The notes under the pieces are model-generated. The model made no database searches. It saw nothing but the letters and a program-made list of their open reading frames with translations, and was not told the DNA's origin. Positions 44,592 through 53,304 of a DNA stretch of 64,000 nt are shown here, in pieces (positions within the stretch are counted from its first letter, which is position 1; every line of letters starts with the position of its first letter). The stretch covers positions 558,001-622,000 of the forward strand of contig NZ_JAUSYL010000001.1 in the NCBI RefSeq assembly GCF_030816895.1, written 5' to 3'. The position numbers were made by a program, and so were the translations under genes. This stretch comes from Clavibacter sp. B3I6 (GTDB lineage: Bacteria; Actinomycetota; Actinomycetes; Actinomycetales; Microbacteriaceae).

Positions 44592-46130
44592 GTGCCCTCC
44601 GACGCCCTGCCCGACGACCCCGCCGCCCCCGCGGATCCCGTCACCCCCGCCGCCGACGCGGCCCCCGCCGCCGACGCGGCCCCCGCGACCATCGACCCCG
44701 CCGACCTCGCGGTCACGCTCCGCGTCCTCGGCTCGCTCGCCGACATCGACGAGGACCACCCCGACTTCGTCGCGGTCCGCCGCGCGACGGCGTCCATGTT
44801 CAAGTCGGTGAAGAAGGCCCGACGCCTCGAGAAGCGCGAGGCCGTCGCCAGCGCCGACCGCGCCGTCGTCGCCGCCACCGCGACGGGCGCGCCCGACCGC
44901 ATCGACGACGAGACCCGCGGCATCCCCCTCGCCATCACGACGGCCGCGCCCACCGCGGGCACGCTGCTCCGCTCGCGCCCCTGCTACATCTGCAAGCAGC
45001 ACTACACGCGGGTCGACGCCTTCTACCACCAGCTCTGCCCGGACTGCGCGGCGCTCAACCACGCCAAGCGCGAGGCCCGCACCGACCTCTCCGGGATGCG
45101 CGCGCTCCTCACCGGCGGGCGCGCCAAGATCGGCATGCACATCGCGCTGCGGCTCCTCCGCGATGGCGCGCACACCACGATCACCACGCGCTTCCCGCGC
45201 GACGCCGTCCGCCGGTTCGCCGGCCTCCCCGACGCGCACGAATGGGTGCACCGCCTCCGCATCGTGGGCCTGGACCTCCGCGACCCCGCCCAGGTCATCG
45301 GCCTCGCCGACGCCGTCGCGGCCGCGGGGCCGCTCGACATCCTCATCAACAACGCCGCGCAGACCGTGCGCCGCTCCCCCGGCTCGTACGCCCCGCTGTC
45401 CGAGGCGGAGTCGGCGCCGCTGCCCGACGGGCCGATCCCGGAGCTCCTCACGTTCGGGCACACCAACGACGCCCACCCGGCGGCGCTGGCCGCGAGCGTC
45501 GCCGCGCACCCGATCCTCTCGACGGCCACGGGGATCACCGCGGCCGAGGTCACCGAGCTCGCGATGACCGCCGGCTCCTCGTCGCTCGCGCGCCTGGCCG
45601 CCGGCACCGCGATCGACGCGGGCGGGCTCGTGCCCGACCTGCACGACGCCAACAGCTGGACGCAGGTGGTGCACGAGGTGGATCCGCTGGAGATGCTCGA
45701 GGTGCAGCTCGCCAACGTCACGGCCCCGTTCCTGCTCGTCAGCCGGCTGCGTCCCGCGATGGCGGCGTCGACCGCGCGGCGCAAGTACGTGGTCAACGTG
45801 AGCGCGATGGAGGGCCAGTTCGCCCGTGCCTACAAGGGCCCGGGCCATCCCCACACGAACATGGCCAAGGCCGCGCTCAACATGATGACCCGCACGTCGG
45901 CGCGCGAGATGCGCGAGACCGACGGCATCCTCATGACGAGCGTCGACACCGGCTGGATCACCGACGAGCGCCCGCACCCCACCAAGGTGCGGCTCGCCGA
46001 GGAGGGCTTCCACGCGCCGCTCGACCTGGTGGACGGCGCCGCGCGCGTCTACGACCCCATCGTCATGGGCCAGGGCGGCGAGGACATCTCGGGCGTCTTC
46101 CTCAAGGACTACCGCGTCGCCGAGTGGTGA
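44592..46130 (+). CDS. SDR-family oxidoreductase with N-terminal zinc ribbon
   Basis: 512-residue protein. After an Asp/Ala/Pro-rich N-terminus and a charged helix (KKARRLEKREAVASADR) there is a four-cysteine site, C131-x2-C134-x14-C149-x2-C152 (CYICKQHY ... LCPDC), which probably binds zinc. From about residue 170 an SDR domain follows: LLTGGRAKIGMHIAL (cofactor), NNAA, NVSAMEG, and a Y-x3-K-like YKGPGHPHTNMAKAA. About 80 residues rich in Ala/Thr interrupt the fold. Looks like the family annotated as SDR-type oxidoreductases in actinobacteria with unknown substrate. The GTG at 44592 follows a -10 box directly. Confidence 0.78.
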   Translation: MPSDALPDDPAAPADPVTPAADAAPAADAAPATIDPADLAVTLRVLGSLADIDEDHPDFVAVRRATASMFKSVKKARRLEKREAVASADRAVVAATATGAPDRIDDETRGIPLAITTAAPTAGTLLRSRPCYICKQHYTRVDAFYHQLCPDCAALNHAKREARTDLSGMRALLTGGRAKIGMHIALRLLRDGAHTTITTRFPRDAVRRFAGLPDAHEWVHRLRIVGLDLRDPAQVIGLADAVAAAGPLDILINNAAQTVRRSPGSYAPLSEAESAPLPDGPIPELLTFGHTNDAHPAALAASVAAHPILSTATGITAAEVTELAMTAGSSSLARLAAGTAIDAGGLVPDLHDANSWTQVVHEVDPLEMLEVQLANVTAPFLLVSRLRPAMAASTARRKYVVNVSAMEGQFARAYKGPGHPHTNMAKAALNMMTRTSAREMRETDGILMTSVDTGWITDERPHPTKVRLAEEGFHAPLDLVDGAARVYDPIVMGQGGEDISGVFLKDYRVAEW

Positions 46131-46144
46131 CCTGCGGCTCCTGA

Positions 46145-46197
46145 CACGACGGGAGGGCCCGGTCGCCGCATCGCGGTGACCGGGCCCTCCCGTCGTG
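46145..46197. terminator. Strong hairpin between SDR and ptsH
   Basis: Twenty-base perfect arms (CACGACGGGAGGGCCCGGTC and its complement) with a 13-base loop that can pair further. It lies 14 bp after the SDR stop and 7 bp before the stop of the convergent ptsH gene, so it probably ends both transcripts. Confidence 0.8.
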
Positions 46198-46204
46198 CGG
46201 ACGG

Positions 46205-46477
46205 CTACTGGACGGCGTCGAGGTCCGACTCGAGGAGCGCCTGCAGCTCGTCGAGCGCGGCGTCCGCGCCGTCGCCCTCCGCCGTGAGGACGACCCGGTC
46301 GCCGTTCGCGGCGCCGAGGCTCATGAGCGACAGGATGCTCGTCGCGTCGAGGGGCGTGCCGCCCGGCCTGCTGATCCGCACGGGCAGGCCCGTGCGGCGC
46401 ACCGCCTCGATGAAGAGGGAGGCGGGTCGGGCGTGCAGGCCCACGCGGCTGCCGATGGTGGCGGTGCGCTCGGTCAT
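46205..46477 (-). CDS. ptsH: Phosphocarrier protein HPr
   Basis: 90-residue HPr of the phosphotransferase system. It accepts phosphate from enzyme I on His15 (GLHARPAS) and passes it to the EIIA domains. The second conserved region, DATSILSLMSLGA, contains Ser47, equivalent to the regulatory serine of Gram-positive HPr. ATG at 46477 with a GGAGATCAC-type ribosome-binding site. Last gene of the fructose operon (44 bp after fruA); enzyme I (ptsI) is not in the window. Confidence 0.95.
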   Translation of the reverse strand: MTERTATIGSRVGLHARPASLFIEAVRRTGLPVRISRPGGTPLDATSILSLMSLGAANGDRVVLTAEGDGADAALDELQALLESDLDAVQ

Positions 46478-46521
46478 GGTGATCTCCTTCGTGCGGGTGT
46501 CGGGTCGGTCGGGCATGCGGG

Positions 46522-48582
46522 TCAGGCCGTGACGGGGACGCCCTGGTCGGCGGCCGCGGCCTCGGCGACGGCCTCCGGGCGCTTCGCCGTGACGCGCTTG
46601 AGGAGCACGACGAGGAAGGCCGAGATCACGGTGCCGACGGCGACCGAGGCGAGGAAGCCGAGGAACGTCCCGTTCATCGCGAAGAGCACGAACACGCCGC
46701 CGTGCGGGGCCTGCGAGACGACGCCGAGGCCCATGACCATGGCGCCCGTGACCGCGCCGCCCACGACGCTCGCGGGGATGACGCGCAGCGGGTCGACCGC
46801 GGCGAACGGGATCGCGCCCTCGGAGATGAACGCGGCGCCGAGCAGCCACGCGGCCTTGCCGTTCTCGCGCTCGGCCGGGCTGAAGAGGCGGCGGTCGATC
46901 ACGGTGGAGGCGAGCGCGAGGGCCAGCGGCGGGACCATGCCGGCGGCCATGACCGCGGCCATGATCGCCCACGGGGCCTGGTTGTCGATCGCGCCGGCGC
47001 CGAGGCCCGCGACCGCGAACGAGTACGCGACCTTGTTGATGGGGCCGCCGAGGTCGATGCACATCATGACGCCGAGGATCACGCCGAGCAGGATCGCGGA
47101 CGCCCCGGAGAGGCCGGACAGGAAGTCGTTGAGGCCGCGCGTGAGGGCCGCGATGGGCCCGCCGAGCACCATGACCATGAGGCCGGAGGCGACGATGGAC
47201 GCGAGGAGCGGGATGATCACGACGGGCATGAGGCCCCGCAGCCAGCGCGGCACGTCGATGCGGCCGATCGCGTAGGCGATGCCGCCCGCGAGGAGGCCGC
47301 CCACCAGGCCGCCGAGGAAGCCGGCGCCCATGATGACGGACACGGATCCGGCGACGAACCCGGGGGCGATGCCCGGCCGGTCGGCGATGGCGTAGGCGAT
47401 GTACCCGGCGAGGGCCGGCACGAGGAACGCCATGGACGCGCCGCCGATGACGAAGGCGACCGCGCCGAGGTACTGCAGCAGCCCGCCGTCGGGGAGGTCC
47501 GCGAGCGAGTTCTGCAGGACCACGTCCGATGCGGTCTCGGTGATCCGGTACCCGCCGAGCAGGAAGCCGAGCGCGATGAGGAGCCCGCCGCCCGCCACGA
47601 ACGGGATCATGTAGCTGACGCCCGTGAGCAGCCAGCGCTTGAGGCGGGCGCCCACGCCCTGCGACGCCTGCGGCGAGGCCTGCTCGGATCCGCCGGACGC
47701 GGCGCCCGCGCCCGGCACGCGCGGCGCGTTCGGGTCCTTCGCGGCGGCGACGGCCTCGGCCACCATCTGGTCGGGCTGGTCGATGCCGCGCTTGACGGGC
47801 GCCTGGATGACGGGCTTGCCCGCGAAGCGCGCGCGGTCGCGCACGTCGACGTCGACCGCGAAGATCACGGCCGTGGCGCGCGCGATGATCGCGGGGTCCA
47901 CGGGCGTGACGGAGGAGGACCCCTGCGTCTCGACGTGCAGCTCGACGCCCGCGCGCTTCGCGGCGGCGACGAGGGAGTCGGCGGCCATGTACGTGTGCGC
48001 GATGCCGGTGGGGCAGGCGGTGACGGCGACCAGCACGGGCGCGTCTGCTGTCGGGGCCGGGGCCGCGACGGCGGCGGGCTCGGATGCGGCGGCGGACGTC
48101 GCGGCCGGCGCCCCCGTCGAGGAGGCCGGCTCGTCCTCGAGCGCGCCCTCCACGAGGGAGACGACCTGGTCCTCGGTCGCGGCCGCGCGGAGCGCGTCGA
48201 CGAACTCCGGCTTGATGAGCGACCGGGCGAGCCGCGACAGCAGCACGAGGTGCTCCTGGTCGGCGCCGTCGGGCGCGGCGATGAAGAAGACGAGGTCGGC
48301 GGGGCCGTCCGGCGCGCCGAAGTCCACGGCGGGCCGCGGTCGGGCCATGACGAGCGTGGCCTCCGTCACCGCGGCGGAGCGGCAGTGCGGGATCGCGAGC
48401 CCGCCGCCCATGCCGGTGCCGGTCTGCGACTCGCGCGCCCACGCGTCGGCGAAGAGGGCGTCGGCGTCGGTGGCGCGGCCCTCGGCGACGACGCGCGCGG
48501 CCAGCGTGCGGACGGCGTGCTCGCGGTCGGCGCCGAGGTCGGCGTCGAGGAGCACGAGGCGGTTCGTGATGAGCGATGGCAT
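46522..48582 (-). CDS. fruA: Fructose-specific PTS permease EIIABC
   Basis: 686-residue fused permease that imports fructose and phosphorylates it to fructose 1-phosphate. Domains in order: EIIA (phosphohistidine H66 in GLAIPHC), an Ala/Pro linker, EIIB (phosphocysteine C190 in TACPTGIAHTYMAA), then the membrane EIIC domain from about residue 310 (RWLLTGVSYMIPFVAGGG) to the end with about ten helices. The neighbouring 1-phosphofructokinase and HPr support fructose as substrate. ATG 48582; 22 bp after fruK. Confidence 0.93.
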   Translation of the reverse strand: MPSLITNRLVLLDADLGADREHAVRTLAARVVAEGRATDADALFADAWARESQTGTGMGGGLAIPHCRSAAVTEATLVMARPRPAVDFGAPDGPADLVFFIAAPDGADQEHLVLLSRLARSLIKPEFVDALRAAATEDQVVSLVEGALEDEPASSTGAPAATSAAASEPAAVAAPAPTADAPVLVAVTACPTGIAHTYMAADSLVAAAKRAGVELHVETQGSSSVTPVDPAIIARATAVIFAVDVDVRDRARFAGKPVIQAPVKRGIDQPDQMVAEAVAAAKDPNAPRVPGAGAASGGSEQASPQASQGVGARLKRWLLTGVSYMIPFVAGGGLLIALGFLLGGYRITETASDVVLQNSLADLPDGGLLQYLGAVAFVIGGASMAFLVPALAGYIAYAIADRPGIAPGFVAGSVSVIMGAGFLGGLVGGLLAGGIAYAIGRIDVPRWLRGLMPVVIIPLLASIVASGLMVMVLGGPIAALTRGLNDFLSGLSGASAILLGVILGVMMCIDLGGPINKVAYSFAVAGLGAGAIDNQAPWAIMAAVMAAGMVPPLALALASTVIDRRLFSPAERENGKAAWLLGAAFISEGAIPFAAVDPLRVIPASVVGGAVTGAMVMGLGVVSQAPHGGVFVLFAMNGTFLGFLASVAVGTVISAFLVVLLKRVTAKRPEAVAEAAAADQGVPVTA

Positions 48583-48604
48583 GTTCTTCTCCAGGTGGGG
48601 CGGG

Positions 48605-49576
48605 TCAGCGATCGGCGGCGATCGGGAGGAGCGGCTGGACGGTGACGCTGTCCGGCCGTGTCTGGTCGGGGGACGGCATGGTGCTGCCGGGGAGGCTCGC
48701 GGCGGCGGATCCGTGGGCGACGGCCTGCGCCAGCCGCCCCTCGGGTCCGGCTCCGCGGTGGTCGGCGAGCAGGTAGCCCGCGAGCGAGGAGTCGCCCGCG
48801 CCCACGGTGCTCACCGGCACGATCGGCGGCATGGTGGCGAGCCACCCGCCGTCGGCCGTGGTGAGGACGGCACCCCGCGCGCCGAGGGTCGCGAGGACCG
48901 CCCGGCAGCCGCGGGAGACGAGGGACCGGGACGCGTCGTGGGCGAGGCGCGGGTCGGCCTCGAGCGCATCGGGGTCGTCGAGGCCGACGAGCTCGGCGAG
49001 CTCCTCGGCGTTCGGCTTCACGAGGTCGACGACGGCACCCGACGCGACGAGCGCGGCCATGGGCGCGCCCGACGAGTCGACGGCGATCCGCGGGGCGGCG
49101 TCGCCGAGCTCGGCGCGCACGGCCTGCACGACGCGGGCGTGGAAGTCGTCGTCGAGGCCGGGCGGGAGGGATCCGGCGAGCACGAGCCAGCGGGCGGCGC
49201 GCGCGTGCCGGATGACGAGCGCGACCAGGGCGTCGGCCTCGGCGGACGTGAGCACGGGGCCCGGCTCGTTGACCTTCGTCGTCGTGCCGTCCGGCTCCGT
49301 GAGGGTGACGTTCTGCCGCACGCGCCCGGCGATGGCGAGCGGGTCGTGCGGGATCCGCTCGGCGGAGAGCGCCACGAGCATCGGGTCGTCGAGCCGACCG
49401 GGCAGGAGCGCGAGGGTGTCGAGACCCGACGCGATGAGCGCGCGGGAGACGTTGACGCCCTTGCCGCCCGGCTGCTCGGCCACGCCGCGGGCGCGCTGCA
49501 CGGCGCCGCGCGCGAGGGCGGCGCCGAGGTCGATGGTGCGGTCGAGGCTCGGGTTGGCGGTGAGGGTGAGGATCAC
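48605..49576 (-). CDS. fruK: 1-phosphofructokinase
   Basis: 323-residue PfkB-family sugar kinase that converts fructose 1-phosphate to fructose 1,6-bisphosphate with ATP. Motifs: TLTANPSLDRTIDLG at the N-terminus, the first PfkB signature GGKGVNVSRAL, KPNAEEL, and the anion-hole/catalytic GAGDSSLAGYLL with the catalytic aspartate. GTG start at 49576 overlaps the fruR stop (GTGA). The C-terminal 30 residues are a Pro/Ser tail. Confidence 0.9.
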   Translation of the reverse strand: MILTLTANPSLDRTIDLGAALARGAVQRARGVAEQPGGKGVNVSRALIASGLDTLALLPGRLDDPMLVALSAERIPHDPLAIAGRVRQNVTLTEPDGTTTKVNEPGPVLTSAEADALVALVIRHARAARWLVLAGSLPPGLDDDFHARVVQAVRAELGDAAPRIAVDSSGAPMAALVASGAVVDLVKPNAEELAELVGLDDPDALEADPRLAHDASRSLVSRGCRAVLATLGARGAVLTTADGGWLATMPPIVPVSTVGAGDSSLAGYLLADHRGAGPEGRLAQAVAHGSAAASLPGSTMPSPDQTRPDSVTVQPLLPIAADR

Positions 49577-50361
49577 GCGACCATCACCTCCACCTCGGCG
49601 GCGGCCAGCGCGTCGGCCAGCGGGCCGTCCGGCGCCTCGTCGGTCACGAGCGTGTCGAGGTCGTCGAGGGCGGCGAAGCCGACGAGCGCCTCCTCCCCCG
49701 CCTTCGACGCGTCGACGAGCGCGACGGCTCGGCGGGATCCTCGGGTCAACGCGGTCTTCACGGCCGCCTCCTCCTCGTCGGGCGTGCTCAGGCCGAACTC
49801 CGCGTGGATGCCGTTCGCGCCGATGAAGGCGATGTCCGGCCGCAGGCGCGACAGCTGTCCGAGCGTGGCGGGCCCGACCGCGGCGCTCGTGATCCCGCGG
49901 AGGCGGCCGCCCAGCAGCTGCACCTCCACGGCGGGGTTCCGGCTGACGGTCTGGGCCACGACCATCGAGTGGGTGACGACGACGAGGGTGCGACCGGCGA
50001 CGTCGGGGGCCCAGGCGGCGATGCGCTCGGCGAGGAGCCCGGTGGTCGTGCCGGCGTCGAGGGCGACGGATCCCTGGAAGCCCGTGGGGATGAGCCTCAT
50101 GGCGGCGTCGGCGATGCGCGCCTTGGCGTCGGTGTTGCGCGCGCCGCGGGCGTCGAGGCTCTCCTCGGCGCGCGTCGAGCGGTTCGCGCGGACCGCGCCG
50201 CCGTGCACCCGGCGCAGGACGCCGCGCGTCTCCAGCTGGGCGAGGTCGCGGCGGACGGTCTCGGTCGTGACGTCGAAGTCGCGGGCGAGGGCGACGACCG
50301 CGACCCGGCCGGTGCGCTCGAGGAGGGCGACCACCCTGTCCTGGCGTTCCTCGGCGTACAT
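49573..50361 (-). CDS. fruR: DeoR-family transcriptional regulator of the fructose operon
   Basis: 262-residue repressor. The N-terminal helix-turn-helix reads MYAEERQDRVVALLERTGRV ... DVTTETVRRDLAQLE. The C-terminal DeoR sensor domain contains LDAGTTTGLLAERI and GANGIHAEFGLSTPDEEEA, a sugar-phosphate binding fold. It leads the fruR-fruK-fruA-ptsH operon, overlapping fruK by four bases, and probably represses it until fructose 1-phosphate (or 6-phosphate) binds. ATG at 50361. Ten-base direct repeats about 80 bp upstream are its likely operator. Confidence 0.9.
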   Translation of the reverse strand: MYAEERQDRVVALLERTGRVAVVALARDFDVTTETVRRDLAQLETRGVLRRVHGGAVRANRSTRAEESLDARGARNTDAKARIADAAMRLIPTGFQGSVALDAGTTTGLLAERIAAWAPDVAGRTLVVVTHSMVVAQTVSRNPAVEVQLLGGRLRGITSAAVGPATLGQLSRLRPDIAFIGANGIHAEFGLSTPDEEEAAVKTALTRGSRRAVALVDASKAGEEALVGFAALDDLDTLVTDEAPDGPLADALAAAEVEVMVA

Positions 50362-50443
50362 GGGCGGTCTCCTTCGACTCCGCGCGGCGATGCACCGCGC
50401 GTCCTCGCACTGTAGCCCGCATCCGCAGACGAAGCAACACATT

Positions 50444-50467
50444 CCCACACGAACCCACACGAACCCA
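50444..50467. promoter_or_regulatory. Direct repeats, probable FruR operator
   Basis: CCCACACGAA occurs twice in tandem (50444-50453 and 50454-50463) with a partial third CCCA, and a degenerate copy just before (AACACATT). On the fru strand this reads as repeated TTCGTGTGGG. DeoR-family regulators commonly bind direct repeats, and the site lies in the 136 bp before fruR. Confidence 0.6.
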
Positions 50468-50497
50468 GGTCCGGTGATCGTCGCCCGCGGCGGGGAG

Positions 50498-51523
50498 TCA
50501 GCGCCCGAGCGCCGCGGCCTCCTCGCGGAGCACGTCCGCGATCGCGCCCGCCTCCCACGCGAGTCCCGCCGCGTTGGGGTGCAGCGGCACGGAACCGGCG
50601 CTGCCGCCGAGGCCCGCGACGTACGGATCCCCCGCGTCGCCGACGCAGGAGCCGTGCGCGGCGGTGGGGGTCGCCTGGTCGACGAACCGCGCGCCCGCGT
50701 CCGCCGCCGCGCGGGCGATCGCCTCGTCGAGCGCGCGCTGCACGCCCGCGAGCCAGGCCGCGTCCCGGTCGGTCAGGAGCACCTGCCCGTTCACGGGCGA
50801 GGACGCGGTGGCGCGGAGGCACCCCTCGGGCGGCAGCGCGTCGGGATCGCCGAGCACGGTGAGGTAGCCCAGCGCCACGATGCGGGCCCCGGGGGCGGCG
50901 GCGCGGATCCGGTCGAACGCCTCCGCCAGGCGCGTCGCGACCTCGCCGTCGATGCGGGCGCGGACGGAGTCGATCCCGCCGGCGGGCGCGAGCGCGTCGA
51001 CGCACGTCGCGGGGCCGGCGGCGACGGGGCCGGCCGGATCCCGCGCGAGGCACCCGCCCACGAGCGCCGGGAACCCGAGGTCGTTGCCGCCGAGGCGCAC
51101 CAGGACGACGTCGGCGCCGTCGGCCAGGGCGTCCAGCTGCGCGGGGACGGTCTGCCCGCCGCGCTCCCGCGGGGCGGCGAGGTCGGCGGTCGTGGCGCCA
51201 TCGCAGGCCGCGTCGACGAGGCCCGCCCCGACCGCGGCCGCGGCCATGCGGACGGACGCGGCGACCGTCCGGCCGCAGACGCCGGGGTCGCCGGGCACGG
51301 GCTCGGCCGGCCCGGTGCCGGTGGAGTACGAGTCGCCGAGCGACACGACGCGCAGCGGCGCGGGGGCCGTCGGGGCGACGACGGGCGCGGACCCGGTGCA
51401 CCCGGTGGCGAGGAGCGCCAGGGCCGTCACCGCGGCGGCGAGCCCGAGCGACCGGAGTCGGTGCGGCGTGCCCGGGACACGGCGGCGCGGCGCCCGGACG
51501 GGTCGGGCGGTCGGGGCATCCAT
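50498..51523 (-). CDS. SGNH/GDSL-family esterase lipoprotein
   Basis: 341-residue secreted hydrolase with a signal peptide ending in lipobox LATGC near residue 42. The SGNH blocks are present: GDSYS (block I, nucleophile Ser), the GGND oxyanion block, and the C-terminal DPYVAGL ... LHPNAAG, where D-x-x-H is represented by the HPN histidine. Six or more cysteines suggest disulfides. It resembles lipases/esterases of the actinobacterial SGNH type acting outside the cell; substrate unknown. ATG at 51523. Confidence 0.82.
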   Translation of the reverse strand: MDAPTARPVRAPRRRVPGTPHRLRSLGLAAAVTALALLATGCTGSAPVVAPTAPAPLRVVSLGDSYSTGTGPAEPVPGDPGVCGRTVAASVRMAAAAVGAGLVDAACDGATTADLAAPRERGGQTVPAQLDALADGADVVLVRLGGNDLGFPALVGGCLARDPAGPVAAGPATCVDALAPAGGIDSVRARIDGEVATRLAEAFDRIRAAAPGARIVALGYLTVLGDPDALPPEGCLRATASSPVNGQVLLTDRDAAWLAGVQRALDEAIARAAADAGARFVDQATPTAAHGSCVGDAGDPYVAGLGGSAGSVPLHPNAAGLAWEAGAIADVLREEAAALGR

Positions 51524-51563
51524 CCCCTCGACCCTACGCGGGGCCGGATCCCGGTCGCGCCGG

Positions 51564-51887
51564 TCAGTCCTCGACGCCGCGCTGCCGCGCGTAGGCGACG
51601 ACCGCCACGATCAGGCCGACGACGAGCCCGGCGGCCAGCGGGAAGAGGAAGCCGCCCGGGCCGATCTGGGTCACCACGCTGCCGTGGTCGATCCGCGTGG
51701 TGACGACGCCGGGCACGTCGAGGCCCGCGTAGCCCTCGGTGCCCTGCGCGAACGAGGTGACGAGGAGGGTCACGACGACGGCCGCGCCCACCGCGAACGC
51801 GACCAGGAACGCGAGGACCGCCGAGCCGACCACCGACGTGCGGTGCGGGTCGGCGACGTGGGTCCGGTGCAGGGTGGCGTGCGACAT
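51564..51887 (-). CDS. Small membrane protein, two hydrophobic segments, 107 aa
   Basis: 107-residue protein with hydrophobic helices at about residues 20-48 (VVGSAVLAFLVAFAVGAAVV) and 80-100 (GFLFPLAAGLVVGLIVAVVA) separated by an extracytoplasmic loop of about 30 residues. No family recognised. ATG 51887 with GGGAG upstream. It shares the 171-bp divergent region containing twin palindromes with the release-factor-like gene at 52059. Confidence 0.6.
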   Translation of the reverse strand: MSHATLHRTHVADPHRTSVVGSAVLAFLVAFAVGAAVVVTLLVTSFAQGTEGYAGLDVPGVVTTRIDHGSVVTQIGPGGFLFPLAAGLVVGLIVAVVAYARQRGVED

Positions 51888-51929
51888 GGTGGGGCTCCCG
51901 GGGTCGATGACCTGGGCCACGGTACGCGC

Positions 51930-51963
51930 GTCCTCCGATCGGAGGACAGCCCCCCGATCGGGG
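51930..51963. promoter_or_regulatory. Twin GATC-centred palindromes in divergent promoter region
   Basis: GTCCTCCGATCGGAGGAC (51930-51947) and CCCCGATCGGGG (51952-51963) are perfect palindromes with the same CCGATCGG core, centres 19 bp apart. The arrangement suits two dimers of a regulator controlling either or both of the divergent genes at 51887 and 52059. The regulator is not known. Confidence 0.6.
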
Positions 51964-52058
51964 AGACGCGTCCCCGCGCCGCCCTGTCAAGGCCCTAGGC
52001 GCACCCGCGCGCGGAGGCGTCGGGTGGACGCACGATCGCGACGAGATGGAGGCATCCC

Positions 52059-53243
52059 ATGACCGACCCCACCCCCGACCGGCCCTCCTGGGCGGAGCTG
52101 CTGCGGCGCCCCGGCCCCTGGGTCCAGGTGCACCTCGACGACTCCGTCGACACCGCCGACCCGCCCCAGGTGCTCGAGACCCGGCGGAAGAGCGTCGTCG
52201 ACCGGCTCGCCCGGGACGGCGCGTCCGAGGAGGACCTGGCCCTGGTGTCCTCGGCGCTGGCCCACGAGCCGGCGCCCGGCGGCCCGCGCACGCGGGTGAT
52301 CCTCGTCGAGTCCGGCGAGCTGGTCGTCGACGAGTCGATCCCGGGCATCCCGACCGAGCCCGAGGAGGCGGGCGTGGTCCCCGTCCCCGACCTCGTGCCG
52401 CTCCTCGAGCGGGAGCCCGAGCGCATCGTCTACGTCGTCGTGGAGACCAGCCGCGACGGCGGCGAGGTCCGGGTCGTGCGGGCCGGCGCCGACGAGGTGA
52501 TCGCCGAGCGCGCCGTGGAGGGCCGCACCGACACGCTGCACGCCGTGAAGACGGGCGGCTGGCGGCAGGACCACCTGCAGCACCACGCCGAGGAGATCTG
52601 GCGGCAGACGCAGGGCGAGCTCGCGGAGCGGATCGACGACGTCGTCCGCCGCCACCGGCCCAGGCTCCTGGTGGTCGCGGGCGACATCCGGGCGCGCCAG
52701 CTCCTCGAGGGCGAGCTCGGCCCGGAGTCCCGCGCGATCCTCGCCGTCGAGCCCACCAACACCCGCGCGGACGGCGCCGACCCCACGGCGCTCGAGGAGC
52801 GGATCCGCACGGAGCTGCAGCGGATCCTCGCGGAGGGCGAGCGCGACGTCCTCGACCGCCTGGCGCAGCACGACGGTCGCGGGGACGGCTGGGCGGAGAC
52901 GCGCGTCGGCGCCGTGGTCCGGGCGCTCGCGAGCGCGCAGGTCGACACGCTGGTGCTCGACGCCGACGCCCTGCGGGACGAGCGGCTCCTCGCGCTCTCC
53001 GACGCGCCGTGGATCGCGACCGCCCCCGAGGACGCGCTCGGCGCGGAGGTGCTCGGGCGCGTGCCGGCGCACGTCGCGCTCACCCGGGCCGCCCTGCTCA
53101 CCGACGCGCGCGTCGTCCTCACCGACTCCACGAGCGCGCCGGACGGCGAGGACGCGATCGGGCTGCCCGGCGGCGGTGCCGTCGCCGCCCTGCTGCGCTG
53201 GCCCGAGGGACCCGCGATCCCGGGCACCGGGGCCGTCGCGTGA
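52059..53243 (+). CDS. baeRF2-type (Rv2629-like) release-factor-family protein
   Basis: 394-residue protein matching the bacterial archaeo-eukaryotic release factor group 2 (baeRF2; mycobacterial Rv2629-like). Recognisable parts: a starting segment WVQVHLDDSVDTADPP, ETRRKSVVDRLARDG, then the central TGGWRQDHLQHHAEEIWRQT, RPRLLVVAGDIRARQLLEGE, and the late VDTLVLD and GLPGGGAVAALLRW. The fold is that of eRF1/Pelota; relatives may act on stalled ribosomes or during dormancy and stress. ATG 52059 is preceded by GATGGAGG. A short gene follows 61 bp later. Confidence 0.75.
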   Translation: MTDPTPDRPSWAELLRRPGPWVQVHLDDSVDTADPPQVLETRRKSVVDRLARDGASEEDLALVSSALAHEPAPGGPRTRVILVESGELVVDESIPGIPTEPEEAGVVPVPDLVPLLEREPERIVYVVVETSRDGGEVRVVRAGADEVIAERAVEGRTDTLHAVKTGGWRQDHLQHHAEEIWRQTQGELAERIDDVVRRHRPRLLVVAGDIRARQLLEGELGPESRAILAVEPTNTRADGADPTALEERIRTELQRILAEGERDVLDRLAQHDGRGDGWAETRVGAVVRALASAQVDTLVLDADALRDERLLALSDAPWIATAPEDALGAEVLGRVPAHVALTRAALLTDARVVLTDSTSAPDGEDAIGLPGGGAVAALLRWPEGPAIPGTGAVA

Positions 53244-53304
53244 CCCCCGTGCCCGCGGCCCGCCGCGCACCCAGCACCCGCACCACGACACCGGAGGAGA
53301 GACG

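Noticed and set aside
47624..51703. Plus-strand open frame of about 1360 codons opposite the fructose operon
   Set aside because: Antisense of fruA, fruK and fruR; low-complexity Ser/Arg-rich translation.
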